From contig JACKAC010000002.1 of NCBI GenBank assembly GCA_020635255.1, positions 62,001 to 126,000 on the forward strand: 64,000 nt of DNA, written 5' to 3'. The notes beneath the pieces were generated by a model. That model worked only from the letters and a program-made list of their open reading frames with translations, had not been told where the DNA came from and made no database searches. The DNA is from Ignavibacteriales bacterium. GTDB lineage: Bacteria > Bacteroidota > Ignavibacteria > Tepidaquicellales > Tepidaquicellaceae. This document shows, in pieces, positions 17,613-26,400 of this stretch. The translations under genes were made by a program, and so were the position numbers. The first letter of the stretch is position 1; each line of letters opens with the position of its first letter.

Positions 17613-19070
17613 TTATTTATTAAGTTCTTTCAATTTTTCCATCAACCAATTACCGGAATAAACGGATTTTTTTGCATTTAATTGATCAATGAGCTTTCCA
17701 ACGCTAGTTGTTTTATTTCCCGTTTTTGCTTTAAGAAGTTTTGTATAAAAGTTAAGGAAGTTCTGGAACATAATTGTATTACTGGAACCGAGTTTACCGG
17801 TTTTTAAATACTGCCGGAATGTATTAATGAACGAAAATGCCTGCTCATAAAGGTCAAGTTCATAAAAAGTCTTAAGCAGTAAGCCTTTGATATCGGATTT
17901 ATAGAAAAATACGTCATAGGTGATCTTGCTGAGATCTTCCAACGCCAATTCAAAATTCCCCTGTTCGAAGTTTATGCTGGCTTTGGTAAAATGCTTCATC
18001 GATTCTCTATATTCAGGTTTTAGTTTACCGGAATATTTTTTCATAAATTGTACAAGCCAGTCATATTCCCTGAGCATCAACGACAGCAGCATCACATTTC
18101 TATAAAGTATGATACTTATATACTCGCTTTTGGAAACAGTGAAGCTATCCTGTTCCATCATAACCTTGTAAACTTTCATTTCTTCGTTAATATATGAATT
18201 ATTTCCTCTATGCTCGTTCCTTACGCTAAAATCAATAATGTCATTAAAGAAGAAATATTTTTCACGGCGAGAGAATTTATCGATATTGGGATAAAAAATT
18301 TTCTTAAATTTTTCGAAAGAATTTTTATCGCTGAGATCCCGCGTAAAGCAGAAACAGTAATAGTACAACTCCAACATCCAAACCATCGAATATTTCTTCT
18401 TTTTTAGATCACCTATTAACTTTTCAAAATCAAGAAAGTCTATAACAGAATCAAACAAAGTATTTTCCAACGGGATATTATAGGCTTCTTTTATCTGCAC
18501 TTTTTCTCTTTCCCGCCTCAAAGACGCAATAAGAAACGAAAGAGTAAAATAGCCAGCATATCTATCACGTTCTTTAAAGACATTCGGGAAGTCACTCACC
18601 ATATAATGATATTCTTCTTTCAAACGGGCGGTCCTCTCCTGTTTTGAAAAGAGATCTACCGAATCAAAGGGGAGTTTCTCTAAACCCTTTTCAAGAAGTT
18701 TGAGTGAATTGGAAAGGAGCTTTTCATTTCCACGGATCTTAAACTGAAAGGCTGTAAGATAATTAGCGTTAAACTGATCAGAGTCAAACCGCTCGTAAGC
18801 AAGAAATCTCCCCGCGAGATTTGTCAAGGCGGTAGTGACATTCTTAAGCTTCATCTCACTGAACTTCTCTCCGGGGAAGAGTTTCTTAAATATATTTTTT
18901 TTATCCAGCTTTGGTGAATCAAATTCGGGATGATAGGGCTTCAGGATCGAGTACAACCCTTCCACATTCCTACCTGTACTAAAGTATGGTGATGCAATGA
19001 ACTTTTCGAAATTCTTTGCCTCGTCCGGAGAAAAAGATTTTAATATCTGTAAAAGTTTACCACTATGCAT
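17613..19070 (-). CDS. LLKTFS-family helical-repeat protein, tandem copy 2
   Basis: This 485-residue protein is first in the two-gene minus-strand operon. Its first 70 residues (ILKSFSPDEAKNFEKFIASPYFSTGRNVEG...) are almost the same as those of the 16145 protein in both protein and DNA, whereas the remaining 400 residues are much more diverged. TPR-like helices continue to the end (ASINFEQGNFELALEDLSKITYDVFFYKSDIKGLLLKTFYELDLYEQAFSF). It is divergent from the small coupled gene at 19265 and the exported protein at 19495. There is no signal peptide, so it is probably cytoplasmic. The function is unknown. Confidence 0.85.
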   Translation of the reverse strand: MHSGKLLQILKSFSPDEAKNFEKFIASPYFSTGRNVEGLYSILKPYHPEFDSPKLDKKNIFKKLFPGEKFSEMKLKNVTTALTNLAGRFLAYERFDSDQFNANYLTAFQFKIRGNEKLLSNSLKLLEKGLEKLPFDSVDLFSKQERTARLKEEYHYMVSDFPNVFKERDRYAGYFTLSFLIASLRREREKVQIKEAYNIPLENTLFDSVIDFLDFEKLIGDLKKKKYSMVWMLELYYYCFCFTRDLSDKNSFEKFKKIFYPNIDKFSRREKYFFFNDIIDFSVRNEHRGNNSYINEEMKVYKVMMEQDSFTVSKSEYISIILYRNVMLLSLMLREYDWLVQFMKKYSGKLKPEYRESMKHFTKASINFEQGNFELALEDLSKITYDVFFYKSDIKGLLLKTFYELDLYEQAFSFINTFRQYLKTGKLGSSNTIMFQNFLNFYTKLLKAKTGNKTTSVGKLIDQLNAKKSVYSGNWLMEKLKELNK

Positions 19071-19264
19071 TAATAAAAAGGGTCTATTTTATTGAAACTA
19101 ATATACCTCCGGAGTTCAAAAGTTAAAAGGGGAAAGTTAAAATTCAGCTTAAAATCGTCGTTTTTGCCAATTTCGGATGTGAATTTTCCATGAAACTATT
19201 TAAAAAAATTTGTTTGAAGTGAACACCGGTACAGGAGTAATTTTGTGTAAAGAATTTAAAAAAG

Positions 19265-19498
19265 ATGGATATGCTAACAAAAATAAAAAAGGAATTAAAC
19301 ATTCTAAACGGAATGATAACAGAGGCGAACAGCGATATTGTGAAAATGATAATCGTATCGGCTGAAGCAGAAATGTTTTTGAGGAAGAAGGATCTTTCCC
19401 CCAATAAAGCAGAAGCGATCGAGAACAAACTTTTCAGGATAATAGAAGAAATAAAAAAATCGAAAATAAAAAAATCTTACCAGGAGGATTTAAAATGA
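19265..19498 (+). CDS. Small helical protein coupled to exported protein
   Basis: This 77-residue, charged, all-helical protein (MDMLTKIKKELNILN ... VKMIIVSAEAEMFLRKKDLS ... LFRIIEEIKKSKIKKS) resembles the small protein at 13610 in length, in position and in the pattern of a central I-I-x-S helix, but sequence identity is low. Its stop overlaps the ATG of the T9SS gene at 19495 (ATGA), with AGGAGG about 8 bases before that start. This position in two cassettes suggests a partner role for either the exported protein or the divergent helical protein. No family assignment. Confidence 0.7.
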   Translation: MDMLTKIKKELNILNGMITEANSDIVKMIIVSAEAEMFLRKKDLSPNKAEAIENKLFRIIEEIKKSKIKKSYQEDLK

Positions 19499-21372
19499 AA
19501 GTATTTAAGAAACTAATAATACTATTGTTCATTTTTATTACATCACAAGGCATGGCTCAGCCCGGAACGTGGCTCCCATTGGGATCAGGAACAAATAGTA
19601 CAGTTTACACCCTTGCTGCTGATGGAGATACTATTTATGCAGGTGGATTATTTACAAGAGCGGGAGGAAATACTGTAAACCGCATAGCCAAATGGGATGG
19701 CACAAGTTGGTCTGCGCTTGGCACAGGGTTTAACAATAGCGTCTTTTCACTTGTTGTAAAAAATGGAATTGTCTATGCGGCAGGTCAATTTACCACTGCG
19801 GGCGGTACTCCTGCATTCCGCATAGCCAAATGGGATGGTACGAGCTGGTCACCGCTAGGTTCAGGTTTAAATGACCAGGTCTCTGAAATTGTCTTTATAG
19901 GGAATGACCTTTATGCTTGCGGTACCTTTACCGAGGCAGGCGGAAACCCGGCTAACCGCGTCGCCAAATGGGACGGCACAAGTTGGTCTGCGCTCGATTC
20001 AGGGTTAAACAATACAGTTATCAATTTGGCTACAGATGGGGTTAATCTTTACGCGGGTGGTTACTTTACACAAGCAGGCGGAATTCCTGCAAATCGCATT
20101 GCAAAATGGGATGGCGCAAACTGGTCAGCGCTTGGATCAGGTTTAAATAACATTACGCAGTCAATTGCAATTGCGGGCAACAATCTTTATGTCGGCGGCT
20201 ATTTTTCCGAGGCAGGTGGTGTTCCCGTAAACTTTGTTGCCAAATGGAACGGTACCAGCTGGTCAGCGCTTGGTCCCGGAGTAAACAGTATTGTCATATC
20301 CGTTATAACATCAGGTAATGATGTATATATTGGAGGAAATTTTCAGATGTCCGGCACGGATTCCGTAAGAAGAGTTGCCAAATGGAACGGAGCGAGCTGG
20401 TCACCGATCGGACAGGGGACGAGCAGTGCGGTATTTAGTCTATTACATTATAATAATAATTTGTATACAGGCGGCTCTTTTTCTCAAGCGGGGGATACCG
20501 CAGCCAGCAGAATAGCGGTATTTGTGTATGTACCTCCTGCGCCTATCAATTTAACTCACAGCCTCCCATCACCCGGGGCTGTTCAACTTGATTGGTCTGA
20601 GTTTCAGTCAAATGAAGACGGATTTGTCCTTCAAAGGAGGGATCTGCCGGATACAAACTGGGTGACCATAGATACAACCGGTAAGAATATCCATTCATAC
20701 CTTGATACAGGACTGACTCCGGGAAGTTATTCATACAGATTATACGCTTATAATGTATCAGGCAACTCAGGATATTCAAATACAATACCCGTAAATGTAC
20801 TATCTCCACCGAATCCTCCGCACAGTTTATCGTTAAGTGTGCTTGAAGTAGGAGTAGTTTTTCTGAGCTGGACGGACAGTTCGAGTACGGAGAATGGTTT
20901 TGTTGTTCAAAGAAGGGATAATATAAATACGAACTGGGTAAACACCGACACCACGATCACAGATTCTGTAACATCTATACAAACGGGATTGATAGTTGGA
21001 AGAACTTATGACTGGAGGGTGTATGCGTATAATACAGGCGGTAACTCGGGTTATTCGAATATGGTTTCAACTATGATAACGGGCATTGAAAGCACAGGCT
21101 CACTTCCTGATGAGTACGCCCTCTATAACAACTATCCTAATCCATTCAATCCAACGACTAAGATAAAGTTTGATATACCAAAGAGCGGTGTAGTGAAGCT
21201 GGATATCTACGATGTTTTGGGCAGGCAGGTAAGCACGCTCGTGAATAACGAACTGACTGCGGGCAGGTATGAGATAGAATGGAACGCGGGTAGTTATTCG
21301 AGCGGGATTTATTTTTACAGGATAGAAACGGATGGGTTTGTCGAGGTAAAACGAATGACTCTTGTAAAATAA
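19495..21372 (+). CDS. T9SS-exported repeat propeller with two FN3-like domains
   Basis: The protein has 625 residues with a signal peptide MKVFKKLIILLFIFITSQGMAQ. Residues from about 25 to 345 form seven or eight repeats of about 42 residues with the consensus RIAKWDGTSWSALGSGLN...LYAGGxFTxAGG, a propeller-like repeat. Two fibronectin-III-like domains follow (each ends in a YRLYAYNVSGNSGYSN or WRVYAYNTGGNSGYSN strand) at about 350-440 and 445-535. The C-terminal 80 residues are a T9SS domain (NYPNPFNPTTKIKFDIPKSG ... RMTLVK). It is likely displayed on the cell surface; repeats of this kind suggest binding rather than catalysis. It is coupled to the small gene upstream and followed after 31 bases by another exported gene. 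Confidence 0.9.
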   Translation: MKVFKKLIILLFIFITSQGMAQPGTWLPLGSGTNSTVYTLAADGDTIYAGGLFTRAGGNTVNRIAKWDGTSWSALGTGFNNSVFSLVVKNGIVYAAGQFTTAGGTPAFRIAKWDGTSWSPLGSGLNDQVSEIVFIGNDLYACGTFTEAGGNPANRVAKWDGTSWSALDSGLNNTVINLATDGVNLYAGGYFTQAGGIPANRIAKWDGANWSALGSGLNNITQSIAIAGNNLYVGGYFSEAGGVPVNFVAKWNGTSWSALGPGVNSIVISVITSGNDVYIGGNFQMSGTDSVRRVAKWNGASWSPIGQGTSSAVFSLLHYNNNLYTGGSFSQAGDTAASRIAVFVYVPPAPINLTHSLPSPGAVQLDWSEFQSNEDGFVLQRRDLPDTNWVTIDTTGKNIHSYLDTGLTPGSYSYRLYAYNVSGNSGYSNTIPVNVLSPPNPPHSLSLSVLEVGVVFLSWTDSSSTENGFVVQRRDNINTNWVNTDTTITDSVTSIQTGLIVGRTYDWRVYAYNTGGNSGYSNMVSTMITGIESTGSLPDEYALYNNYPNPFNPTTKIKFDIPKSGVVKLDIYDVLGRQVSTLVNNELTAGRYEIEWNAGSYSSGIYFYRIETDGFVEVKRMTLVK

Positions 21373-21403
21373 AAAATATTAACATTAACTATAATAGCAT
21401 AAA

Positions 21404-24400
21404 ATGAAAAGGATTACAACAACAGTACTTGCGATAGCTATTTTTTTACTATTGGCACAAAGCAATGCGAATGCCGGGGGCGGCATATCAGGTAACAAAA
21501 CAATACCGGGGGATTATCCCACCGTCGCCTCCGCGATTAACGATCTAAACGGCAACGGTGTAGGCGCTGGCGGTGTTACTTTTAATATTGCGCCGGGATA
21601 TACCGAGACTATTCCTGCCGGAGGTTATAAGATAGACATCGTTACTAACCTACCTACCGTGTCCAGCCCGGTTGTATTTCAACGTAGCGGAGCAGGGACT
21701 AACCCCAAATTACAAACTGACGCCGGAGGTTCGGGAGTAATATCGGTAACCACATTGGGAACGTATGGTGATGCGATCATAGAACTGGTTGGCACGGATT
21801 ACATAACATTCAGCAATATAGATTTTGTAGAGAATTACACCGGCACGTCACAGACGCTTAGAACGGAATTTGGTATTGTAATGCTAAGGAAGTCTTCTAC
21901 GGACGGGTGTAAATATGTTACAATAACGGGATGCACGATATTACAGCAACAGACAAATACATTGTCACTATGCATAGCAGCTTTGAGCAGGGATACAGCC
22001 GGTACCACAACTAATGCAACGACAATAAGCGGAAGACACGAACACATTTCAATACAGGGGTGTACGCTGAATAACAGCTACAACGGAATGATGTTTATCG
22101 GTTCATCATCATCACCGCCTTATGATCTTTATGACCATTTCTTTGATGTAGGAAGCATCACCGGAAATACTCTGATAAATATCGGAAGCGGGTTATCTAA
22201 CGGTGTTTCAAACTATACCAGGCTTGGATTTTACATCACAAACCAGGACAGTATAAACATCAGCAATAATACCATAAGAGTAAATACGGGAAATCAGAAC
22301 GGATCGGCAATGGCAATTTTAATGAGCAGCGGTAATAATACAACAGTAACAGTCGATAATAACGACATATCCGATACTTGCGGAGGTTCAACCATCGCCC
22401 ACTATGCTATCTATGCAAATATGGGCGCAAATGGCACCGATAACCTGGTCAGCATAACTAATAACAAAATACACAGCTGCAGATATGACGGCGCAACCAC
22501 AGCAACTAATTATTACATATATGTAGGAGTGCACATATATAAAATAAATATATCAGGAAATACGATAAGGGATAATTACGTCGGTAATGGCAGTTCCACT
22601 GCGAGGAGTACTCAATACGGAATTTACGTTTCAGCGCTAAGTTTTATCTCTGGATCAATGCTTACAATTTCTGATAATGAAATAAAAAATCTAAGACGGT
22701 TTCAATCAGCACCCGGTCAGGGACATACTTATGGCGTATACCTCTCAACCGCGGGAGAGAGCTATGAAATCAGTGGCAACATAATAGACAGTATATACAA
22801 TCCTGCTCCCGGAGGAACCCTGACAGCGATTTACAGTCAATATACAGCTCCCGGAAAGCAAAGCATACATGATAATACGATCAGGAATTTATTTAAAGAA
22901 TTGAGTAACAACACAATACGAGGTATTCACAATAACAATAATACGGATACGATCGAGATTTACAATAACACAATATTCAATCTTTTAAGTGATTCAGGTG
23001 CAGGGCGTGTAGACGGGATCTACTGTTTCGGTTCACAGGCAGACGGATATGAAAGTATTTATGATAATACTTTATACAACCTTGTCAATAACAGCACCGG
23101 AAATACAACGGGAATCTTTACACAGAACTCGAACGGTTCGGATAACAGGACAATTAATGTAAGCGGGAATGAGGTTCATGATGTTGTAAATGAAGGTGCG
23201 GGACAGACGGGAGGTATTTTCGTCGATGGCAGCAGTATGGGAAACATATCGGCAAACCGTGTTTACAACATTATCAATGAAGGAGCTGACGAAGTAACCT
23301 ATAGTCCTGCATATGGAATGCTGCTAGATGGAAGCGCGGGTTATACGAATTATAATGTGTTTAATAATATGATTAGCGAGATATACGCGCCTTTGGATAA
23401 TTCGGGGTATGGTATACCGGGGCTATGGATAGACGGCGGTGATACTGCGAATATTTTTTATAATACCATTTATATGGATGGGAGCTCACCGGGTACGAAC
23501 TCAGCCAGTTTTGCTTTGTATCTAAACGGGAACACCGATGCTACATTAAAGAATAACATTCTTGTAAACAAATTTACCACCGGAACAACAATTGGCATAT
23601 TTAATACAGGTGGAGCCATCTATAATCCTGCTTCGAACAATAATAACGTATATGTATCCGGCGGACCGCTTAACATATACTATCTCGACAGCATGACTCT
23701 TCATACCACATTTAGCGCGTTTCAGACGGCGGTAGCACCGGCGGAAACAAATTCATTTACAGAAAACAGTCCATTTATGAATGTATCCTCGCACCCATAC
23801 AATCTGGATATGAAGACAAATGTGGCTACACTCTGTGAAGGCGGGGCAATGCCGATAGCAGGAATAACGACGGATATACACGGCACGACAAGAAACCCGA
23901 CAATGCCCGACGTGGGGGCGGATGAGTTCAATGGGATCGGTCCTATCACGCAGGCTCCCGTGCTGGTATATCCGGCTAATAATGCTGTACTGGTAGAAGT
24001 AAACCCCTTAATGAACTGGGATGACGTTGGCAGTGCAGTAAATTACCACATACAGATATCGACCGATTCCACTTTCGGAAGCACACTAGTGGATGTCGAT
24101 ACCGTAACATCATCACAATTGCAGCTAGGCAATAACTTTCTCGCCGTCAATACAAAATACTACTGGAGAGTGAGCGGAAAGAATACCCTGGGAGAAGGAC
24201 CTTTCTCATCCGTATGGAATTTTACTACCGGCGTAACTAATATAGAGCCTTCATCATTACCGACTGTCTATGAGCTATACCAAAACTACCCTAACCCATT
24301 CAACCCAACAACAAAGATAAAGTTCGACATACCAAAGTCGGGTTTTGTATCGTTGAAAGTTTATGATATTACCGGCAGGGAGATAGCTACGCTAGTTAAT

Positions 24401-24526
24401 AACGACCTGGAGCCACAGAGATATGAGGTAGAGTGGAATGGATCACAATTTGCCAGCGGAGTGTATTTTTTCCGGATTACGGCAGGTGACTTTGTGAAGG
24501 TACAGAAGATGATATTGGTGAAGTAG
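21404..24526 (+). CDS. T9SS-exported right-handed beta-helix protein
   Basis: This 1040-residue protein has a signal peptide MKRITTTVLAIAIFLLLAQSNANAG. From about 35 to 850 it consists of short repeats rich in N-x-I, such as ISNNTIRVNT, ISGNTIRDN and IYNNTIFNLL, the ladder pattern of a parallel beta-helix. This ends in a PDVGADEF motif that often closes such domains. An FN3-like segment (PVLVYPANNAVLVEVNPLMNWDD ... YYWRVSGKN) and a T9SS domain (NYPNPFNPTTKIKFDIPKSGFVS ... KMILVK) complete it. Beta-helix folds of this kind include polysaccharide lyases and adhesins, but no catalytic residues can be pointed to here. It is probably cotranscribed with the 19495 gene. Confidence 0.9.
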   Translation: MKRITTTVLAIAIFLLLAQSNANAGGGISGNKTIPGDYPTVASAINDLNGNGVGAGGVTFNIAPGYTETIPAGGYKIDIVTNLPTVSSPVVFQRSGAGTNPKLQTDAGGSGVISVTTLGTYGDAIIELVGTDYITFSNIDFVENYTGTSQTLRTEFGIVMLRKSSTDGCKYVTITGCTILQQQTNTLSLCIAALSRDTAGTTTNATTISGRHEHISIQGCTLNNSYNGMMFIGSSSSPPYDLYDHFFDVGSITGNTLINIGSGLSNGVSNYTRLGFYITNQDSINISNNTIRVNTGNQNGSAMAILMSSGNNTTVTVDNNDISDTCGGSTIAHYAIYANMGANGTDNLVSITNNKIHSCRYDGATTATNYYIYVGVHIYKINISGNTIRDNYVGNGSSTARSTQYGIYVSALSFISGSMLTISDNEIKNLRRFQSAPGQGHTYGVYLSTAGESYEISGNIIDSIYNPAPGGTLTAIYSQYTAPGKQSIHDNTIRNLFKELSNNTIRGIHNNNNTDTIEIYNNTIFNLLSDSGAGRVDGIYCFGSQADGYESIYDNTLYNLVNNSTGNTTGIFTQNSNGSDNRTINVSGNEVHDVVNEGAGQTGGIFVDGSSMGNISANRVYNIINEGADEVTYSPAYGMLLDGSAGYTNYNVFNNMISEIYAPLDNSGYGIPGLWIDGGDTANIFYNTIYMDGSSPGTNSASFALYLNGNTDATLKNNILVNKFTTGTTIGIFNTGGAIYNPASNNNNVYVSGGPLNIYYLDSMTLHTTFSAFQTAVAPAETNSFTENSPFMNVSSHPYNLDMKTNVATLCEGGAMPIAGITTDIHGTTRNPTMPDVGADEFNGIGPITQAPVLVYPANNAVLVEVNPLMNWDDVGSAVNYHIQISTDSTFGSTLVDVDTVTSSQLQLGNNFLAVNTKYYWRVSGKNTLGEGPFSSVWNFTTGVTNIEPSSLPTVYELYQNYPNPFNPTTKIKFDIPKSGFVSLKVYDITGREIATLVNNDLEPQRYEVEWNGSQFASGVYFFRITAGDFVKVQKMILVK

Positions 24527-24575
24527 AGACTGTCATTCCTTCAGGTTTCTTTGGTTGAACCCTGATCTTACAAAG

Positions 24576-24605
24576 GCGTCCCTGTATCACATGGGACGCT
24601 TTTTA
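24576..24605. terminator. Intrinsic terminator between convergent genes
   Basis: The stem GCGTCCC / GGGACGC (24576-24582 and 24593-24599) is followed by TTTTT. Stem and loop are related to the terminator at 16118. Confidence 0.85.
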
Positions 24606-25136
24606 TATTAGTCCCTTTCCGCGTTTTTGTTCGGAGGTCTTGTCTTTGTAGGTGAATTCGGATTTATAATTTCGGTTGAGATTAAAAGATTTTTTGTATT
24701 CTTCTTCATAGACCTTTTCGTATGCCATTTTCCCGGCAAGAGGGAGTTTAACTATCAGCCCTTTATTTGCTTTGAATCCCACTCTGATCAGAAAAATTGC
24801 CGACACAATATATAAAATAAATATACTTCCTTGAATTATAAGCTCTTTTGTGAACCATTGCCGTGTAAACATCTCATCTGCATTATCAATGTTAACATTT
24901 AATGAAAAAAGAATAATACCTACAACATTCCATAAAACAATGAGCATAATAATGAGAAAGATATGAAAGTAAAGGGATTGGAGTGAATAAAAGCTTACAA
25001 ATTTATTTTTCTTTCTGTATATCAGGTAAATAACCAGGGGCAGAATCATACCTGAGAATATGGAGCCTATATTTACTACGAGCGCCATTAGTTTGTCATC
25101 GGAGGTTATGTTTTCTGTGTTGGTTTGATCCGTCAT
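24603..25136 (-). CDS. DUF4870-type membrane protein
   Basis: This 177-residue protein begins with a soluble stretch and then TSDDKLMALVVNIGSIF, followed by four hydrophobic segments. YRKKNKFVSFYSLQSLYFHIF lies between the first and second, the hallmark of the DUF4870 family. The C-terminus (EEEYKKSFNLNRNYKSEFTYKDKTSEQKRGKGLI) is a longer charged tail than in typical members of about 110-130 residues. The function is unknown. A second, shorter DUF4870 gene lies at 25995. It converges on the beta-helix gene across a shared terminator. Confidence 0.8.
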   Translation of the reverse strand: MTDQTNTENITSDDKLMALVVNIGSIFSGMILPLVIYLIYRKKNKFVSFYSLQSLYFHIFLIIMLIVLWNVVGIILFSLNVNIDNADEMFTRQWFTKELIIQGSIFILYIVSAIFLIRVGFKANKGLIVKLPLAGKMAYEKVYEEEYKKSFNLNRNYKSEFTYKDKTSEQKRGKGLI

Positions 25137-25242
25137 GTTGGTAGTGATTGATTGGGTAAAGATACAATAAAAAATTTAAACCGGAAATGGTAAGAGGAAA
25201 TGAAACAATGGAAAGCGAAAACCGTTATATTATTTAAAAAAT

Positions 25243-25992
25243 ATGATAAAAAGAGAAGAAATAATAAACAGGCTGATAAAAGAGCTCGAACCAGTCGTAT
25301 ATATTAACGCGATGTGGGAGGGAGGTTCTGAGGCATTCGATAGGACGGACGAATGGTCTGATATAGATCTGGGTGTGGACGTTAACGATGAAAATGTAGA
25401 AGATGCTTTTGTTAAGATAGAGGAAGTGCTGAATGGGATATCGCCCGTCAAGATAAAATACAGGCTTCCAGACCCGACGTGGCATGGCAATCCGCAGTCG
25501 TTTTATCTGCTGGAGGATACAAGCCCCTTCCTGATGATAGACCTTTCGGTAATACCCCGGAGTAATGAGTCAAAATTCACGGAGAAGGAAATACATGGCG
25601 GACTAAAATTCTATCTGGATAAGAATGGCACAGAGACGAAGGCGAAGTTCGATAGCAATGACATAGATAAAGGGATAGAGAGGAGGCGCCGGTATATAGA
25701 GACAACTTTTGAAATGTTTAAGATACTCCCGCTGAAAGAGATAAACAGAAAAAATTACATAGAGGCGTTTGCATTCTATAATTCGTATGTACTGAGACCA
25801 CTCATAGATCTGCTTAGAATGAAATACGCGTTAAGAGAGCATTATAACTTTGCTACACGGTATGTTTATTATGAACTGCCGGCGGACGTAGTTAAGAAAT
25901 TGGAGAGACTGTATTTTTGCAAGGACGGCGATGCGCTGAGGAATAATTATGATGAGGGGGTTAGATGGGTGGAGGAATTGCTTTCCAAATAA
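25243..25992 (+). CDS. Nucleotidyltransferase-fold protein
   Basis: This 249-residue protein has the polymerase-beta-type signature GGS (27-29) followed by DEWSDIDL with D40 and D42 as the likely metal ligands, spaced as in aminoglycoside 6-adenylyltransferase-like and MNT-type enzymes. The C-terminal half is helical (FAFYNSYVLRPLIDLLRMKYALREHYNFATRYVYYELP), like the substrate-binding part of that group. The natural substrate is uncertain: antibiotic modification, a toxin-antitoxin-like role or a housekeeping reaction are all possible. It stands alone on the plus strand between two minus-strand DUF4870 genes, with 2 bases between its stop and the convergent gene. Confidence 0.7.
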   Translation: MIKREEIINRLIKELEPVVYINAMWEGGSEAFDRTDEWSDIDLGVDVNDENVEDAFVKIEEVLNGISPVKIKYRLPDPTWHGNPQSFYLLEDTSPFLMIDLSVIPRSNESKFTEKEIHGGLKFYLDKNGTETKAKFDSNDIDKGIERRRRYIETTFEMFKILPLKEINRKNYIEAFAFYNSYVLRPLIDLLRMKYALREHYNFATRYVYYELPADVVKKLERLYFCKDGDALRNNYDEGVRWVEELLSK

Positions 25993-25994
25993 TA

Positions 25995-26399
25995 TCAGAA
26001 GTATAATCCCTGGTAGATCTTATCGTAAGCCCACCTGCCGACGATAGGATATTCTTTGAGCTTTCCCTGAAATGCAGACACACCGACCATTATACTGTAG
26101 ATAAGACTTCCGAACGAAAAACCAATTATACATAGAAGGATTAAGAAGAGGAGACATACGTGACTATCGTTGTATCTCATGATATTGGCTATAAAGAAAT
26201 AGATAATAAAAAGGATCATAATTAGTATGATCATCAATGAATGGAAAAAGATTGACTGCAGAGCATGAAAGCGCACGAATTTTGAATCGCTCATAACAAA
26301 GTAAAGGATTATCGATAAGATGATGCCTCCGATGATATGGCAAAACAAACTCATTAATCTCTCATCCTGTGTTAAATTTGGCGGGGATTGATGTTCCAT
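25995..26399 (-). CDS. DUF4870-type small membrane protein
   Basis: The protein has 134 residues with LTQDERLMSLFCHIIGGIILSIILYFVM, then SKFVRFHALQSIFFHSLMI and two more membrane segments, the compact form of DUF4870. It begins one base after the stop of the osmoprotectant transporter gene (26401), so the two are very likely cotranscribed. That might suggest a role at the membrane under the same condition, but no function is known for the family. Confidence 0.8.
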   Translation of the reverse strand: MEHQSPPNLTQDERLMSLFCHIIGGIILSIILYFVMSDSKFVRFHALQSIFFHSLMIILIMILFIIYFFIANIMRYNDSHVCLLFLILLCIIGFSFGSLIYSIMVGVSAFQGKLKEYPIVGRWAYDKIYQGLYF

Positions 26400-26400
26400 G

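Noticed and set aside
25243..25992. Toxin-antitoxin (MNT/HEPN) assignment for the nucleotidyltransferase
   Set aside because: No small HEPN partner is encoded next to it, and the protein is longer than MNT antitoxins. The HEPN-like gene at 4390 is 20 kb away.
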